From Volutella citrinella (Eukaryota; Ascomycota; Sordariomycetes; Hypocreales; Nectriaceae): a DNA stretch of 64,000 nucleotides. A program made the translations under genes and the position numbers. This document shows positions 1-10,739 of this stretch, one piece after another. Below the pieces are notes generated by a model. It was not told the DNA's origin. It searched no databases and worked only from the letters and a program-made list of their open reading frames with translations. The DNA lies in assembly GCA_034401135.1 (NCBI GenBank), contig JAWZSP010000006.1:2108001-2172000 (forward strand), in the 5' to 3' direction. Numbering within the stretch: position 1 is the first letter of the stretch; each line of letters opens with the position of its first letter.

Positions 1-1579
1 CGTACATCCTCAAGACGACGTACCTCTCGCTCCTCAACAGTCTGAACTACATTGGCTTCGCCTTCGGGCTGGTCTTTGGCAACCTCGTCAGCCGCAGATA
101 CGGTCGACGCATCGCCATGTTCAGCATGTGCTTCTGGGCCCTTGCCGCGGCCGTCATCCTCATCTCCGCCCAGCACCGTGAGCAGATGATTGCCGGGCGT
201 ATCGTGGCATATGTCTATATAGGTAAGTGACAGTGGCAATTTGAGAGACCCGTGCCTTATGTTTATGTAGGAATGGAACTCGCACTCGTGCCTGTGCTGC
301 AGTCGGAGCTTGTTCCTCGCCAGGTCCGCGGATTCGTCGTTGGAACGTATCAGTCCGGCATTCTGGTGAGACATCCTATCCGTGTGCTTCATACTGGCGA
401 CTGACTTGCTAGGTCGGTGCATTGCTGATGGCGGGCATCTGCCGTGGCACAAGCGACATCAAGAGCCATGCATCGTGGAGGATCCCGTTTGGTCTCTTCT
501 TCATCATTCCCTCCCTTCTCTTCGTTGGAGTCTTCTGGCTACCCGAGGTATGTCTCCAGCCTCTCATCCTGGCCCAATTCTGACCGTTCAGTCGCCGCGA
601 TGGCTCTTGACACGCAACCGAAACGAAGAAGCCCTGGAGTCGCTGAGGCTCCTGCGACAGGGTCGATACACGGAGGAGGAGATTCAGGCCGAATTCGAGG
701 AGATCCAGATGAGCGTCAGCACCATTGTCGAGAAGGGCACCTTCCCTGAGCTCTTTCAGGGCAGTAAGACCGCCTAGCGAACCAGATTTGGCCACGCTGA
801 CCAGAGCAGCGAATCTCAAGCGAACAATGATCACCGTCGGAGTCAACATCTTCCTCCAGCTCACGGGACAGAACTTTGCCTCCATCTACGGCACCATCTT
901 CATCCAGTCGCTCGGCACCGTCAACCCGTTCACCATGAACCTAATCAACAGTGCCATCGGAATTCTCGTGACCCTTTCCAGCCAGCTGCTGACGGATAGG
1001 GCGGGCCGAAAGTAAGTCGCCCTCTCAACTGCCTCCAGAATCCGCTAACGAGTAAGGCCACTCATGGCGATTGGTACTGTCGTGCAGATGTCCGCCATCA
1101 TGACCATGGGCGGTCTCGGAACTGTTGCCAACCCTTCGTACGGTATCAAGACGGCGATCGTCTCCATGCTGTCCATCTTCCAGGCCGGCTTCTGCTTTGG
1201 CTGGGCACCCCTATCGCATGTCGTTGCCGCCGAAATTCCCACCAACCGCCTGCGAGATCTCACCTATGCCTTTGGCAGCATCTTCAACATTTTGATTCAG
1301 TTTACTGTCTCGTTTTCCATCCCATACCTTCTCAACAAGCCGTACGCGGCACTAGGGTCCAAGGTCGGCTTCATCTTTGGATCAACTGCCTTTTGTGCAT
1401 TGCTCTTCACCATCTTCTGCATCCCAGACTGCAAGGGCAAGACGCTTGAAGAGATTGACAACCTGTTCTTGCAGAGTGTGCCAGTCCGGAAGTTTGCCAC
1501 AACAAAGCTGGCCCCTTTAGGTCAGGTGAATGACGAGAAGGCCGAGGTGGTAGAGAAGGAGCACCGTGATATGGTCTGA
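1..1579 (+). CDS. MFS sugar transporter (SP family), 5' end outside the window
   Basis: This is a hexose or alpha-glucoside type permease of the plasma membrane, truncated at the left window edge. It splices as 1-222, 271-365, 413-547, 592-763, 807-1011 and 1057-1579, and the reading frame is preserved across all five introns. Sugar-porter signatures appear in order: RRYGRR in the first cytoplasmic loop, PESPRWLL split by an intron after helix 6, and DRAGRK in the second half-repeat. Several hydrophobic segments follow, then a charged tail with KTLEEIDNLF, a typical sugar-transporter C-terminal motif. The first helices are missing only because the window starts inside the gene. The adjacent GH35 and GH95 relics suggest that this stretch once belonged to a carbohydrate-utilisation neighbourhood. 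Substrate cannot be assigned. The family is certain and the exon borders are well supported. Confidence 0.93.
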
Positions 1580-1726
1580 GCTGGTCGATAAATATGTCGA
1601 AACGAGAGCGAACGGCAAGTTGGCGGCCCATTGAGATGTGTCATACACTATAAAGCCGAATTTAATACTTGGCTTGCCGATTTTCTCGAGACTGTACTCT
1701 CAAAATCCCAGATTGAGTTCGTGAGC

Positions 1727-2090
1727 CTAGACAGCCCCTAATAAGCATTCTCTCGCTTGGCCCAACCCACTCCTACCAGTCCACACAGGCCTGGACGCCA
1801 CCAAAACGATCTTGTCAAACTTGGCTCCGCTACCCTCCAGCGCCCACAGCAGAACAGATATCTGGTTCTGGCCGTTGTAGTTCAGAATGCCCCCCCGGAA
1901 CAAGGAACTTGAACTGAGGGCCGAGATTTCCAGCGAGTTTTCCAAATTGCCAGCCGTTGATGTAGAGAAGCGCGCGGAACGCACCACTCGGCTTGTTGGG
2001 GGTGAACTCGACCGACAGCGGAATGCCATACTTGTCTGAGGGAAGGCCCAGGGAGAACTTGGTCGTGTAGAGTTTCGCTCCGGGTCCAGC
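1727..2090 (-). pseudogene. C-terminal relic of a GH35 beta-galactosidase
   Basis: The reverse strand encodes the last part of a glycoside hydrolase family 35 beta-galactosidase: LYTTKFSLGLPSDKYGIP, then SGAFRALLYINGWQFGK, FLVPGG, and, after a one-base frame change, ILNYNGQNQISVLLWALEG to the end. The frame break lies at a run of seven C (+ strand, about 1890-1896); removing one base makes the reading continuous. Upstream in the same frame there is a stop just before 2090, and no catalytic domain is present. Family members are about 1000 residues long, so only the terminal jelly-roll region survives. Its broken 5' edge faces the broken 5' edge of the GH95 relic at about 2100-2115. The protein family is recognised from sequence resemblance, and no functional product is expected. 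Confidence 0.8.
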
Positions 2091-2113
2091 GAGACCTCAA
2101 CGCTGGAGGCGGC

Positions 2114-2145
2114 GCATCTGGGTGGCCACGCATCTGGGTGGCCAC
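2114..2145. repeat. Perfect 16-base tandem duplication at the relic junction
   Basis: The 16-mer GCATCTGGGTGGCCAC occurs twice back to back, at 2114-2129 and 2130-2145. It sits between the truncated 5' edges of the GH35 (minus) and GH95 (plus) relics. In the second copy the bases code for the IWVAT of the GH95 frame. A short duplication at a gene-gene junction fits end joining or replication slippage during the deletion that fused the two relics. Confidence 0.9.
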
Positions 2146-2572
2146 CTGCTTCGCCCGTCTCCTCGACGGTCAGAACGCCTTTACCAACATCCAAGCCTTG
2201 TTGAAGGAGAACCCGAAGCCAAATACGTTCAATGGTATCAGCCGCGGGGGTGTTTTCCAGATTGACAGCAACTTTGGTCTTGTCGCTGCTGTCACAGAGA
2301 CCCTGCTGCAAAGCCATGCTAGTGTCGTCCACCTCCTACCGGCACTTAGCTAGAAGCTTACCACAGGACCTGTGTCTGGCCGTGTAGCCCGCGGTGGCTT
2401 CATTGTGTCTGTGAGCTGGAAGGACGGCGCGCTCACTACGGCTGAGATCTTGTCGCAGCTAGGCGGAACTCTTTCTGTCAGAGTTGCTGATGGTAAAGCT
2501 TTCAAGATCAATGGCGCATCAGTTCAAAGTCTGGAAACGAAGGCTGGGTCGAGGTACACCATCTCTCTTTAG
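2130..2572 (+). pseudogene. C-terminal relic of a GH95 alpha-L-fucosidase
   Basis: The plus strand encodes IWVATCFARLLDGQNAF, then GGVFQIDSNFGLVAAVTETL, QSHASVVHLLPAL, and, after an in-frame TAG at about 2351, KLTTGPVSG, RVARGGFIVSVSWKDG and a final beta-rich stretch ending in YTISL. These blocks match the C-terminal third of family 95 alpha-fucosidases: the (alpha/alpha)6 barrel end with the FQIDxNFG motif and the small terminal domain. Everything upstream is lost at the tandem duplication. The internal TAG and the missing catalytic centre make it a pseudogene. The surviving sequence is otherwise well preserved, so inactivation is probably recent. Confidence 0.8.
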
Positions 2573-3306
2573 GCGGCAACCCAAAGTGGCATGCCTGGAA
2601 TTTCACAGCACGTAGTCCCTTGGCCATGAATGCCAGTCACCCGGACTCAGTTCGGGTGGCCTTGGCAAAGCTGCTTAGTGTGGGGAATGAACAGTCTTTT
2701 CTGAACAGTTTAGGCTTTGCCTTGCGAGATGAGGCCTTGATTGATTTGATTGATCCAGTTTGTTCTGTATTGCGCCTTGGAGAAATTCGAAAATAATGGA
2801 TGATGCGGACTTGGTGCTAGCTGATTGGATCAACTCTCCCAATCTTCCGCGAACTCTCACAGTGTTTCTAGGTCTGCTGTCGTGGCTGTCTTGATGCCGA
2901 GGTCGCCGATACTGGCTGAGGTTTGTTGATGTGTTCATTGCTGCTTGGATCGATAGCTTGATCTGTGTGAGGTTTAAGGTCACGGGGGCTCATCACTCTG
3001 AGAACAAAGTCAACATAGACGCTAGGAGGGTGGCTCGGAAGGCGGTGGGAGAGCAAATGGGCTGAGAGGGCCGGGTATGGATGTCACGGGTATAGACTGC
3101 GGCCATGTCAAGCATTCCAACATAATTTTTCAGTGGAGTAATCGCATTTAAGATATATTGGATGATGTTTCTGTTGAATGATTTTCCCGATGGGTTACCC
3201 AGCCACAGGAATGGAAGAAGTTGCCGGTAAGCAAGGCCGTCTGAATTTCTGACTTACATCCATATCGAGTACGTGCAGACGACACCCTAAACGCTTGAAT
3301 TATCCA
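2573..3306. other. Intergenic, no gene recognised
   Basis: This stretch lies between the GH95 relic and the 3' end of the Dal5-type permease. Only short, uncoordinated open frames are present. No RNA gene or repeat was seen. Confidence 0.6.
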
Positions 3307-5059
3307 TCACAGCGTATAGCGGAAGCTGAGATCCTGCTTGTCGGTCATGTCATCCTCGCTCGGCACAACTTGGTTGCTGTCAAGGTTATCCCTGCGTCTG
3401 TTCTCCAACTTGGACGAAATCATAAAGGACATGAAGATAACCATGTTTCCAGCAAGGCAAACCATGTCAGTAATGATACCCTCGCGATACCTGGGCCCGT
3501 TTGTCCACAGCTGAGGCCCAACGATGGCGCCGACGGCGTAGAGAATAAAGAACCCGTTGCTGACAGCCGACTTCTTTGTGTTGCCTTTGATGTTCGAAGC
3601 AATGAGGCTATAGAAGACAACGCCTGCAGGCGAGAGAACAGTCGCCAGCCAGGTGCACACAACAACTCCCCATTTGGAGGAGCTCGGAAGGGCGGCGACG
3701 CCGATGTTGCCAACGAGAGGTGGAATGGTTGCGATGATGCCCCAGTATCCTCGTGGCAAGGATGTGTAGCGAATTCCCAAAACTACCATCCAGATGAAGG
3801 AAATTTGGATAACGCCAGCAGGCAGGCTGACGAGCATGGTGTTGAGTGGCGACCAGCCAAAGCCGTTGATGACAAGCGTGGCGAACTGGTGGTGTTAGTA
3901 TGGGCCAACTAAAAGAGAGCCGCATCAACAACTTACTTTGATCTAAGAGCTGTTAGTACATGATATCTCCACTTCATAGTAGGCAAGGTAACTTACGACT
4001 GGTGAAGCAAGGGTGTTTGTCAGAGCTCCAAGAACGAGGAGAAGAGATCTGTGGTCCTTGATAAACTCCCAGATTTGCGACTTTTTAAATACTGTGCTGT
4101 CTTTCGCCAATCGATCATCTGCCAGGCGTTGGCAGGCAATCCTGCGCTCAGTCTCGGTGAGGAACCAGGCCTTGTCGGGGCCAACCGGCATGAGCCAGAG
4201 GAACAAGCTGCCGGCAATCAGGGTACCAGCTCCGCAGACCAGGAACATGATTCTCCAAGTCGCAATTGCCGTGTTCTTGGAAAGCCCGACGCCGTACATC
4301 AGCAGAGCGCCAAGGATCTGAGCGACACCGTTGCAAGTAACCCATGCCCTAAGTGAGTCAGTAGCTGAACATGATGTAAGGCCAAAGCAAAACACTCACG
4401 CTGTACGGATAGGATGCTCCGACTTGCGGTACCAAGAGCTAACTAGTATGATGAGCGCAGGCTGAACGGCTCCCTCGGAGAAGCCAAGGAGGACTCGGAC
4501 GGCTGTGAATCCTGCGAAGTTTCCAGGTGCGGCGAGACAGCCAGCGACGATACCCCATACAATTCTCCTCGAATTAGCATATTGGATTCTGCATGTCAAG
4601 AAGCAATGGCTTACACTGTGGCTCCAACAAACCGGGCGATAGGAAGGCGGCTCATGAGGTAGATGAAGATGTAGTTGGCCAGCAGCTGTCCAAAGTAGAA
4701 GGAGCTGACGGACCACGAATATTCATGCTTGTCCATGCCGAGATCCTTGTTCAGGTTGAAGACTGCGGCATAGCCGATGCTCTGCTTGTCGAGGTCTGGT
4801 TGATGAGCAGCGCTCGTTGAATGGTAGGAGGGAGCTTACATTGGAAGAATTCCACCAGACACCTGTCTTTGTTAGAAAAGTTCGAACACAAGTAGCGGGG
4901 AGAAGGCATGACCTACATCAGAGGCACCACAACGCGATCAATCTTCCTCAAAACGCGTCTCTCGTCTTCGGCAGTGTACTCAAACGATGCTCCATCGACA
5001 GCACTGCCCGAGAGGCTGAGCTTGGCTCCCACCTCGGCTCCCTTTTCGGTGTCGGCCAT
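3307..5059 (-). CDS. MFS anion:cation symporter, Dal5 / allantoate permease type
   Basis: This plasma-membrane permease belongs to the family that takes up allantoate, ureidosuccinate, vitamins or organic anions. Seven exons read on the minus strand: 5059-4917, 4862-4840, 4795-4615, 4567-4400, 4348-3997, 3942-3937 and 3885-3307. They total 1452 bases, or 483 residues, with frame kept throughout. Family landmarks include IDRVVVPLM, YLDKQSIGYAAVF at helix 1, LMSRLPIARFVG, a long central loop, and a C-terminal LSFRYTL. One exon is only six bases (ATCAAA, residues IK). The start ATG opens a short hydrophilic N-terminus. The gene is divergent from a Zn2Cys6 regulator, and the shared upstream region holds GATA-type sites, suggesting nitrogen control and possibly local regulation. 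The substrate is not determined. Confidence 0.92.
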
Positions 5060-5816
5060 TGTGAATGTTTGGGTGTGCTGATGCTCTCTGGGTGATGATG
5101 ATGATGATGCCAGCTCAGAGGACTTAGGACCACCCAGTCGTTCTTATAAGCTTCGTGAACTGTCGGCAAGTGGAGTTCACCGCATGATAGGAGTGTCGGA
5201 AAGAAAGAGAAAGTCTGGGGTAAGGCATGTCGTTGCAGAATAGATGCTAGGTTCGGGTGATGGCACCCGAGATTTTAATGAGCGGGCGCCTAGTGAACTC
5301 TGTCCTGGTTGGCTTGTGGAGGTGGGAACTGAACTGGGAACTCGGGTGCTCGCACCCGGCCATGGCTGGCCCTTATCGTGCTTATCTGGTAATCGCCGGC
5401 CGATGCGATGCAGGGGTGGATAACCAGTCCATTCCTGTTGACGCAGTCATTCCCTCGAAGTCTTTATTATGTCGGGGATGCACTGATAGTCCAGCATTCC
5501 GAGCTTCAATGCTTGTTTTGACCTTTTCATGTCAGCCTGCGTTTCCAGACACCAGTTCGACAGGACTGCTGAACGAACATGCAAGCATCACACGACCGAT
5601 TCATGCCCAAGCCCTCCCCGCGATAAGAGTGGATCCTGATGCTTGAGGGTGGGTGTCCTGAGTCAGTCCTGACTCGTACGCCTCGCCTGGTGGCGTCTCT
5701 TTTCGGCCGCAGAAGTGGGACCCGAGGGGAGAGTCTGGGGCCCTAGCCCATAAACCACGATACGGCCTGCCACGTAATTAACCCATCACCATCAGGACCG
5801 CCCAGGAGCTGCCGTC
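5060..5816. promoter_or_regulatory. Divergent promoter between the permease and the Zn2Cys6 regulator
   Basis: These 757 bases separate two divergent start codons. They contain GATA-factor type sites (CTTATC near 5382 and CGATAAG near 5619) and a CGGCCG-centred palindrome near 5400. The GATA sites fit AreA/Nit2 binding consensus. A short (TGA)n run lies near 5095. No gene was found inside. Confidence 0.45.
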
Positions 5817-8294
5817 ATGGGGGAAAAGAAAGTCCTGCATGGGCGCCGCAAGAGGCCCACGGTGCCCGACGAACAGCGAAAGCGGGTCCGGAAAGCGTAA
5901 GCAATTCTCCGTCCTCATCAACACGTGTTTTGACAACTGCTGACGCCGGAAAAGCTGCGATGCCTGTCGAGCCAACAAGCTGAGGTGCGACAACGCGTCT
6001 CCCTGTCAGAGGTGTCGGGCTGCCTCTATTGTGTGCCGTGTCACGCACGCCCATCAAACTACTAGTGCTAGTAGTAATCTAGCCGACCGCCTCAAGTTGC
6101 TGGAGTCGGTTCTTCGGGCACACAATATCGAGGTTCCCGGTGTCACTAGCAACGACCACGATACACACATCATTCACCTTGGATCTCAAAATTCGTCTGG
6201 ACAGAAAGCCGCCATCGAACTCAGCCCAAAGCCAGGGGTACGAAATGACCACGCGGATGGCCGCGAAGATGGATCTTGTAAGGCATCGGCGTGTTCATGA
6301 CATGTGGTGATGCGTGCCAAGCTGATCATTCAGTTCCTTCGGGATCGTCCTCCTGGGCGTTCTTCCAGAGTGTCCGAGAAACGATTCACGAGCCAGTCGA
6401 CCCAAACCAACTAGGGCGTTCTGTTAGTTTCACCTGCGACAAGACTCCCTGCCAATACTAACCTCAGTAGCCACAACACTACAACTTTGATCCTCCAAAC
6501 TCGGTCCTCGGTGACCTCCGTCCGAGCCTGCTCGCAGCTCTTCCACCCAGGAACGTGCTGACCTTTCTATCGACGACATTCTTCCGCTTCTCGCAGTCCA
6601 TGTTCTTCTTCCTCCACCCAGTCATCTTTACGAGGAAGCTGGATGACTTCTTCAACGGGGTCGGCATGTTTGACCCCCAAGCGAGCCACGCAACAGCAAA
6701 GCCCATCGGGTTCATTTCCGTCGTCTTCATGGTTTTAGCCCTTGGTAGCCAGTATGCCGACCTGGAGCAAAACCCCGGCCCATATATGCAACCTCCAGAT
6801 GCGGTAGATCCGGCCCAGCTGGACTTCGGCCGGATGACGGTCCCCAAGCCGAGGCCGAACCCGGGTTGGCGCTTTTATAAACTCGCCAGATGCTTCCTTT
6901 CAGATGTCGTCTCCTCTTGCTCGATGACGAGTATCCAAGCTTGCGTCTTGCAGGGCGCATTCTTGGTAACCACTCCCGCCCACGACCTCGCCTACAACTC
7001 ATTTGGCCTCGCCGCACGAATGGCAATCAACTTGGGCATGCACAGAGCGGCCAAAGGATCAAACCCGCAAGTCCAGGAGCTTCGGAACCGTCTCTGGTGG
7101 AGCGTCTACTGCCACGAGCGGCTCTTCACCCTACAGATGGGCCGGCCGCTGATGATTGACGACGACGATATCGACGCGTCGTTTCCCGCAGACTGCCCAG
7201 AACTGGATGTACCGGAGCTCACGAAGCCGCCGCAAGGTCAGGTGTCGCTCATAAAGCTGTGCCGAGTCACAAGCAAGATTGCCAAGATGATGTACTCGAC
7301 CAAAGCGCCATCTGATGCTGGCCAGGACATCAACATCATCAAGTATGCCGAGGCCAAGGCGGCACTTGATCAATGGAAGAATACGCTTCCACAAGAAGTC
7401 CAGCTTCTGCCAACCTCTCCCCGGTGGGTTGTCCATCTTCACTTGGCATATGAGGCGTCGGTAATGCTCCTGAGTCGAGTACCATTGCGGTACGCAGCCT
7501 CTCTGGACCGCATCGAAATGGCGCCCACGCCCCACCAGCACAAGACGTTCTTGCACGAGGCAGCTCGAGACTGCATATTGGCGGCCTTTTCCACAATTGC
7601 GATGCTGCAGACCCTCAAAGACCGTCGTCTGTTGTGTCGATATGCCTGTCAAGATCCTCTGTGTTGTAGCGCAGCCCTGCATGTGCTTCTCCTCGGCTCG
7701 AGGTTGGAGGCACCGTCAGTGGCGACAAAGAGGATAATAGCTGAAGGCATCCTTATTCTTCGAGAGCTAGCATCCGGTAGCGAAACTGCCGCATCGTCGT
7801 TGAGCTACATTGTCGCAGGGTTCCAGCAGCTCTTTGATGGGCCATGCCTCGAGGCCTCTGTCGCGTGCCCCTCTGAGCCCACGCACGAGGCTCATCGGGT
7901 ATGGAAAGACTGGATGAGGCAGTCTGATTCAGTCTTGTTGTCCGAGCCGGGACGTATTGATGGCCTCTTGATGGGGGCCCGTTTGGCCTCTAGTCAGATG
8001 GACGAGGCGCGAGCCGATGATGCACATGTGAGTAGGCCCCAGCTTTGAAAGGATTAATTTTCTAACAATCAGCAGGGGGACGACAACTTATTGAGTGGAG
8101 TTGACTTCACCTCGGCGTCCAACGCTCTGCACGTCGAGGCAGAGAGCCCAGAGGTACAGTTCGATCCATCGCTCAACTGGGCCCTTCAGGGGCAGCCATT
8201 TTGGCTCGACGACTTGACGCAGAGCTTCGACTTTCTCGAACAGGACCTTTTCAAGACTCCTACAGCGTCGGGTGTGAATATTTGGGGACAATAA
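5817..8294 (+). CDS. Zn2Cys6 transcription factor with fungal_trans domain
   Basis: This is a nuclear DNA-binding regulator. Exons are 5817-5896, 5955-6277, 6334-6422, 6471-8027 and 8076-8294, giving 755 residues in one frame. Near residue 27 the cluster CDACRANKLRCDN, then CQRCRAASIVC, has the spacing C-x2-C-x6-C-x5-C-x2-C-x6-C of a binuclear zinc cluster. A coiled segment ADRLKLLESVLRAHNIEV follows. The middle homology region includes YNSFGLAARMAINLGMHR and RNRLWWSVYCHERLFTLQMG, typical of fungal_trans. An acidic C-terminus with LDDLTQSFDFLEQDLF could be an activation domain. An oddity is DLEQNPGP after a hydrophobic stretch, close to a 2A ribosome-skipping motif. It is divergent from the Dal5-type permease, which may be its target. 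The last intron ends in a tandem CAGCAG acceptor. Confidence 0.92.
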
Positions 8295-8614
8295 TATCAA
8301 CCAGAGGGAGCTTGGTCTCTATAGGTTAGTATTAGATTCAGATACTAGGAATATGGGAAATTCGAAGGCACAGGAAGGCAACGGTCATCGCGCGTAGGGG
8401 GGTGCTGTGGGTTTATCATTGTTGCAAGACTTTACCTTGCACTTACCCAGCTGTTACCCAGACAATACCCCCCTCCCCCCACCCGGAACAGGGGTAATTG
8501 AAGAGATTATTTTAGGTGTTAAAGTTTATGGAGCTTTCGCTTGTCTGGAGCATTCGCTTACTATTTACGCTAAAGGGGATAGATATAAGCAATAGTTAAT
8601 TGAATATGTCACTG
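8295..8614. other. Intergenic, C-rich stretch
   Basis: This is the convergent 3' region between the regulator and the APH gene. It holds poly-C runs near 8467-8480 and no convincing gene. Confidence 0.6.
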
Positions 8615-9868
8615 CTATTTGACAGTTGAAGTCGTAAAGCCTCCATCGCCATACTTGTCCAGTGCATTCCTATACCACATGTCCCAATTGAATGCTTGTT
8701 CCCCCGTAGCAGCCTTCCACCATCCGCTGAAAACCCTGGTAAAGTTTTTCCCATCCTCGGGGTTCGTCTCTATCACTTGGTCGACTCTAAAGTGCAGCTT
8801 CTGCGCAACCAACGCAGAGAGCTCGTCCGACTTTGTCTCTTCCTGAAGGATCTTAGCAAGGCGCTTTTCATCCTCGCTTGGTGTAGACAGGCCTTCATGG
8901 TATAGCTCTCTCAAGTTGTATAGCAATAGAGGCGACTGGAAAGCCGCGCCTTTGGCCGTGACAATGGCCAACTCCAAATCTATAATGCCTGTGATGTTGT
9001 AGTCAGGATCAACTAGGAAATTAGCATCTCTGGAGTCGACATGGCGCAAGAAGAAAGGACCCTGCTCGCTTCGGGGGAGGCGGTCAAGGAGACTCCTGTA
9101 GACAAGGTATTGATCGAGGGGTGCAGATGGTGCAATCTCCCCCGTCTTGATGAGACCAATTTTATGCTGGATCAAGGCCTTGTAGTAGTCGTCCGTATTA
9201 TCGAATGGACCAAACGGCACTGCACGCCCACTCGAGTCGTAATCGAAAAATGCCGGTCCGACTTCTGGTTGGCCTGCCGACGACGATGATGGTTGCAGGC
9301 GCCCAAGTGCTCCAAGGGGATGTTTCTCCAGCTGGGTATAAATGCCGGCTAACTGACGCATGAACTTTTCCCTCTGTGCTTGATCCGCTTCGTGCCAAGC
9401 TAACGGCTTCCCCGCAAGCTTTTCGACTAGAATGTATCCAGCGCCAACAGCGTTGGATGGATCCTCGTCATCGGCATAGTCGTAAACGCGTGGAACTGGG
9501 ACAGCAGCTTCGGCCAGAAAGCGATATGTGGCGAATTCGCTGCGACGGTCAAAGTTTCTCTCCTCCACCGGAGGTGCGTTGTGGTTCGGCAGCCGGAATC
9601 GTGCTAGCCAGGCTTTTCCATCTTCAAACACGATTGAGCCATGGTAGTTGCGTCCCCCAACGACGTCCATGTTCAAGTATGCCTGATTGGCTGCTGGAAG
9701 ACTGACAGTACATTTCATTCTGCGTAAAGTCTCGGCACGCTCGCGGAGGGCATCGCCGTCGATGCTGTCTATCAGGGCAGAGATGATCTTCTCGCCTGCC
9801 GTTCTTCGGGATGCGTTGAGCTTTCGGAGCCTAGACTCGTCACCAGACACGTAGATTGTGTTGATTTC
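8615..9868 (-). CDS. Phosphotransferase (APH/choline-kinase-like) family protein, start unresolved
   Basis: This is an aminoglycoside-phosphotransferase-fold protein of a large fungal family whose substrates are unknown. A single open exon encodes about 410 residues. The N-lobe has GRNYHGSIVFEDGKAWLARF and an ILVEKLAGKPL hinge. The catalytic loop reads RHVDSRDANF (H-x-D-x4-N, intact) and is followed by ITGIIDLE, the metal-binding DxE. The active-site residues are therefore present. The natural start is unclear: the residue where relatives begin (before SGDESRL, position 9850) is GTG here, and the open frame continues to a possible splice acceptor (TAG at about 9869) without an obvious upstream coding exon. 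Alternatives are internal initiation at the Met of RRMKCTV, or an undetected first exon. It is one of four APH-family loci in this window and the only one without an obvious lesion in the domain. Confidence 0.8.
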   Translation of the reverse strand, partial: EINTIYVSGDESRLRKLNASRRTAGEKIISALIDSIDGDALRERAETLRRMKCTVSLPAANQAYLNMDVVGGRNYHGSIVFEDGKAWLARFRLPNHNAPPVEERNFDRRSEFATYRFLAEAAVPVPRVYDYADDEDPSNAVGAGYILVEKLAGKPLAWHEADQAQREKFMRQLAGIYTQLEKHPLGALGRLQPSSSSAGQPEVGPAFFDYDSSGRAVPFGPFDNTDDYYKALIQHKIGLIKTGEIAPSAPLDQYLVYRSLLDRLPRSEQGPFFLRHVDSRDANFLVDPDYNITGIIDLELAIVTAKGAAFQSPLLLYNLRELYHEGLSTPSEDEKRLAKILQEETKSDELSALVAQKLHFRVDQVIETNPEDGKNFTRVFSGWWKAATGEQAFNWDMWYRNALDKYGDGGFTTSTVK

Positions 9869-10310
9869 CTATTACAAGGAGGGGGCCATGTCAGCTTTAT
9901 CTCGGCCTCACTCAATCATTCATGGTCTCTGTACAAACCTCTGTTGTCAGACACGTGTGTAAAGTTGAGACGGCATGCTCTCCGCAAAAATGTCGGTGGC
10001 ATTGTTCACATTGCCCAAGAAGCGTCCACAAAGCAGGACGGCGACATGCCAGAGCTGCGCAAGGCCACTTCATCATGGACTAGATTGTTGACTGTTGGTT
10101 ATGTCAGGGTGGGCTGAGCGATTCCCAAATGCTACCTTTCAATATGGAAAATATGTGGCTTAGGAGCAGGTGATGTAAATGAGTTGAAATGGAACCAACA
10201 CTGTGTTTGTTGGTCGCTGGCACTCGGTCCACCGGATATAAGAGGCAAATCAGAATCCAAGGCGCGTAACCCAGACCCAGCAAAACCGCGACGTGAAGGC
10301 CCAACAAAAG

Positions 10311-10342
10311 GGGTCAGTGCCCAGCGAAGGGGTCAGTGCCCC
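10311..10342. repeat. Direct repeat GGGGTCAGTGCCC
   Basis: Two copies of the 13-mer lie at 10311-10323 and 10330-10342, separated by six bases. Function is unknown. Confidence 0.7.
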
Positions 10343-10511
10343 CCAAGTAGAACCAATTATCGCTTACTCTGCAGAGGCGGGTAAGACTCCGCCCCCTCGT
10401 GCCATACTCTGTACAATGTGATTGGTTTAAGCCCCACTCATCTTAGCGCTGGAGTGTTGCTGCCTGGGAGAAAGGCCAATAGCACGTCACGCACGCGAGT
10501 GGGGTTGGGGA

Positions 10512-10577
10512 CTGTTGGTGATGGCCTGCTCGGTGTTGGTGATGGCCGCCTTCTCGGTGTTGGTGACGACCTGCTCG
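10512..10577. repeat. Three tandem units of about 21-24 bases
   Basis: Units beginning TGTTGGTGATGGCC, or the variant TGTTGGTGACGACC, and ending CTGCTCG or TTCTCG start at about 10512, 10533 and 10557. They stand about 40 bases before a TATA box, so they could be promoter elements of the small downstream gene or simply a minisatellite. Confidence 0.75.
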
Positions 10578-10616
10578 GATGGATTACAAATAGGATCTTA
10601 ATTCGAACAGATGAAG

Positions 10617-10623
10617 TATATAA
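10617..10623 (+). promoter_or_regulatory. TATA box of the small gene at 10740
   Basis: TATATAA lies about 120 bases before the ATG at 10740. It is followed by a C/T- and CAA-rich leader typical of well-expressed filamentous-fungal genes. Confidence 0.5.
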
Positions 10624-10739
10624 TTCTTTGTTCTTCTTCCTCAATAAGCTTCACATCGAGCCCTCAGAGTATCAGTACACCTCTTCAAGCTTATCTATCA
10701 AAGTCCCCCAACCCTCAATCAATTACTACGAAAGCAATC

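Larger units (their letters stand above)
9869..10739. other. Intergenic with short repeats
   Basis: No gene was recognised. The stretch contains a direct repeat near 10311-10342, the tandem repeat at 10512-10577 and the TATA box at 10617, all upstream of the small gene at 10740. Confidence 0.6.

Noticed and set aside
5093..5108. (TGA)n run as a regulatory repeat
   Set aside because: Short simple repeat with no further support.
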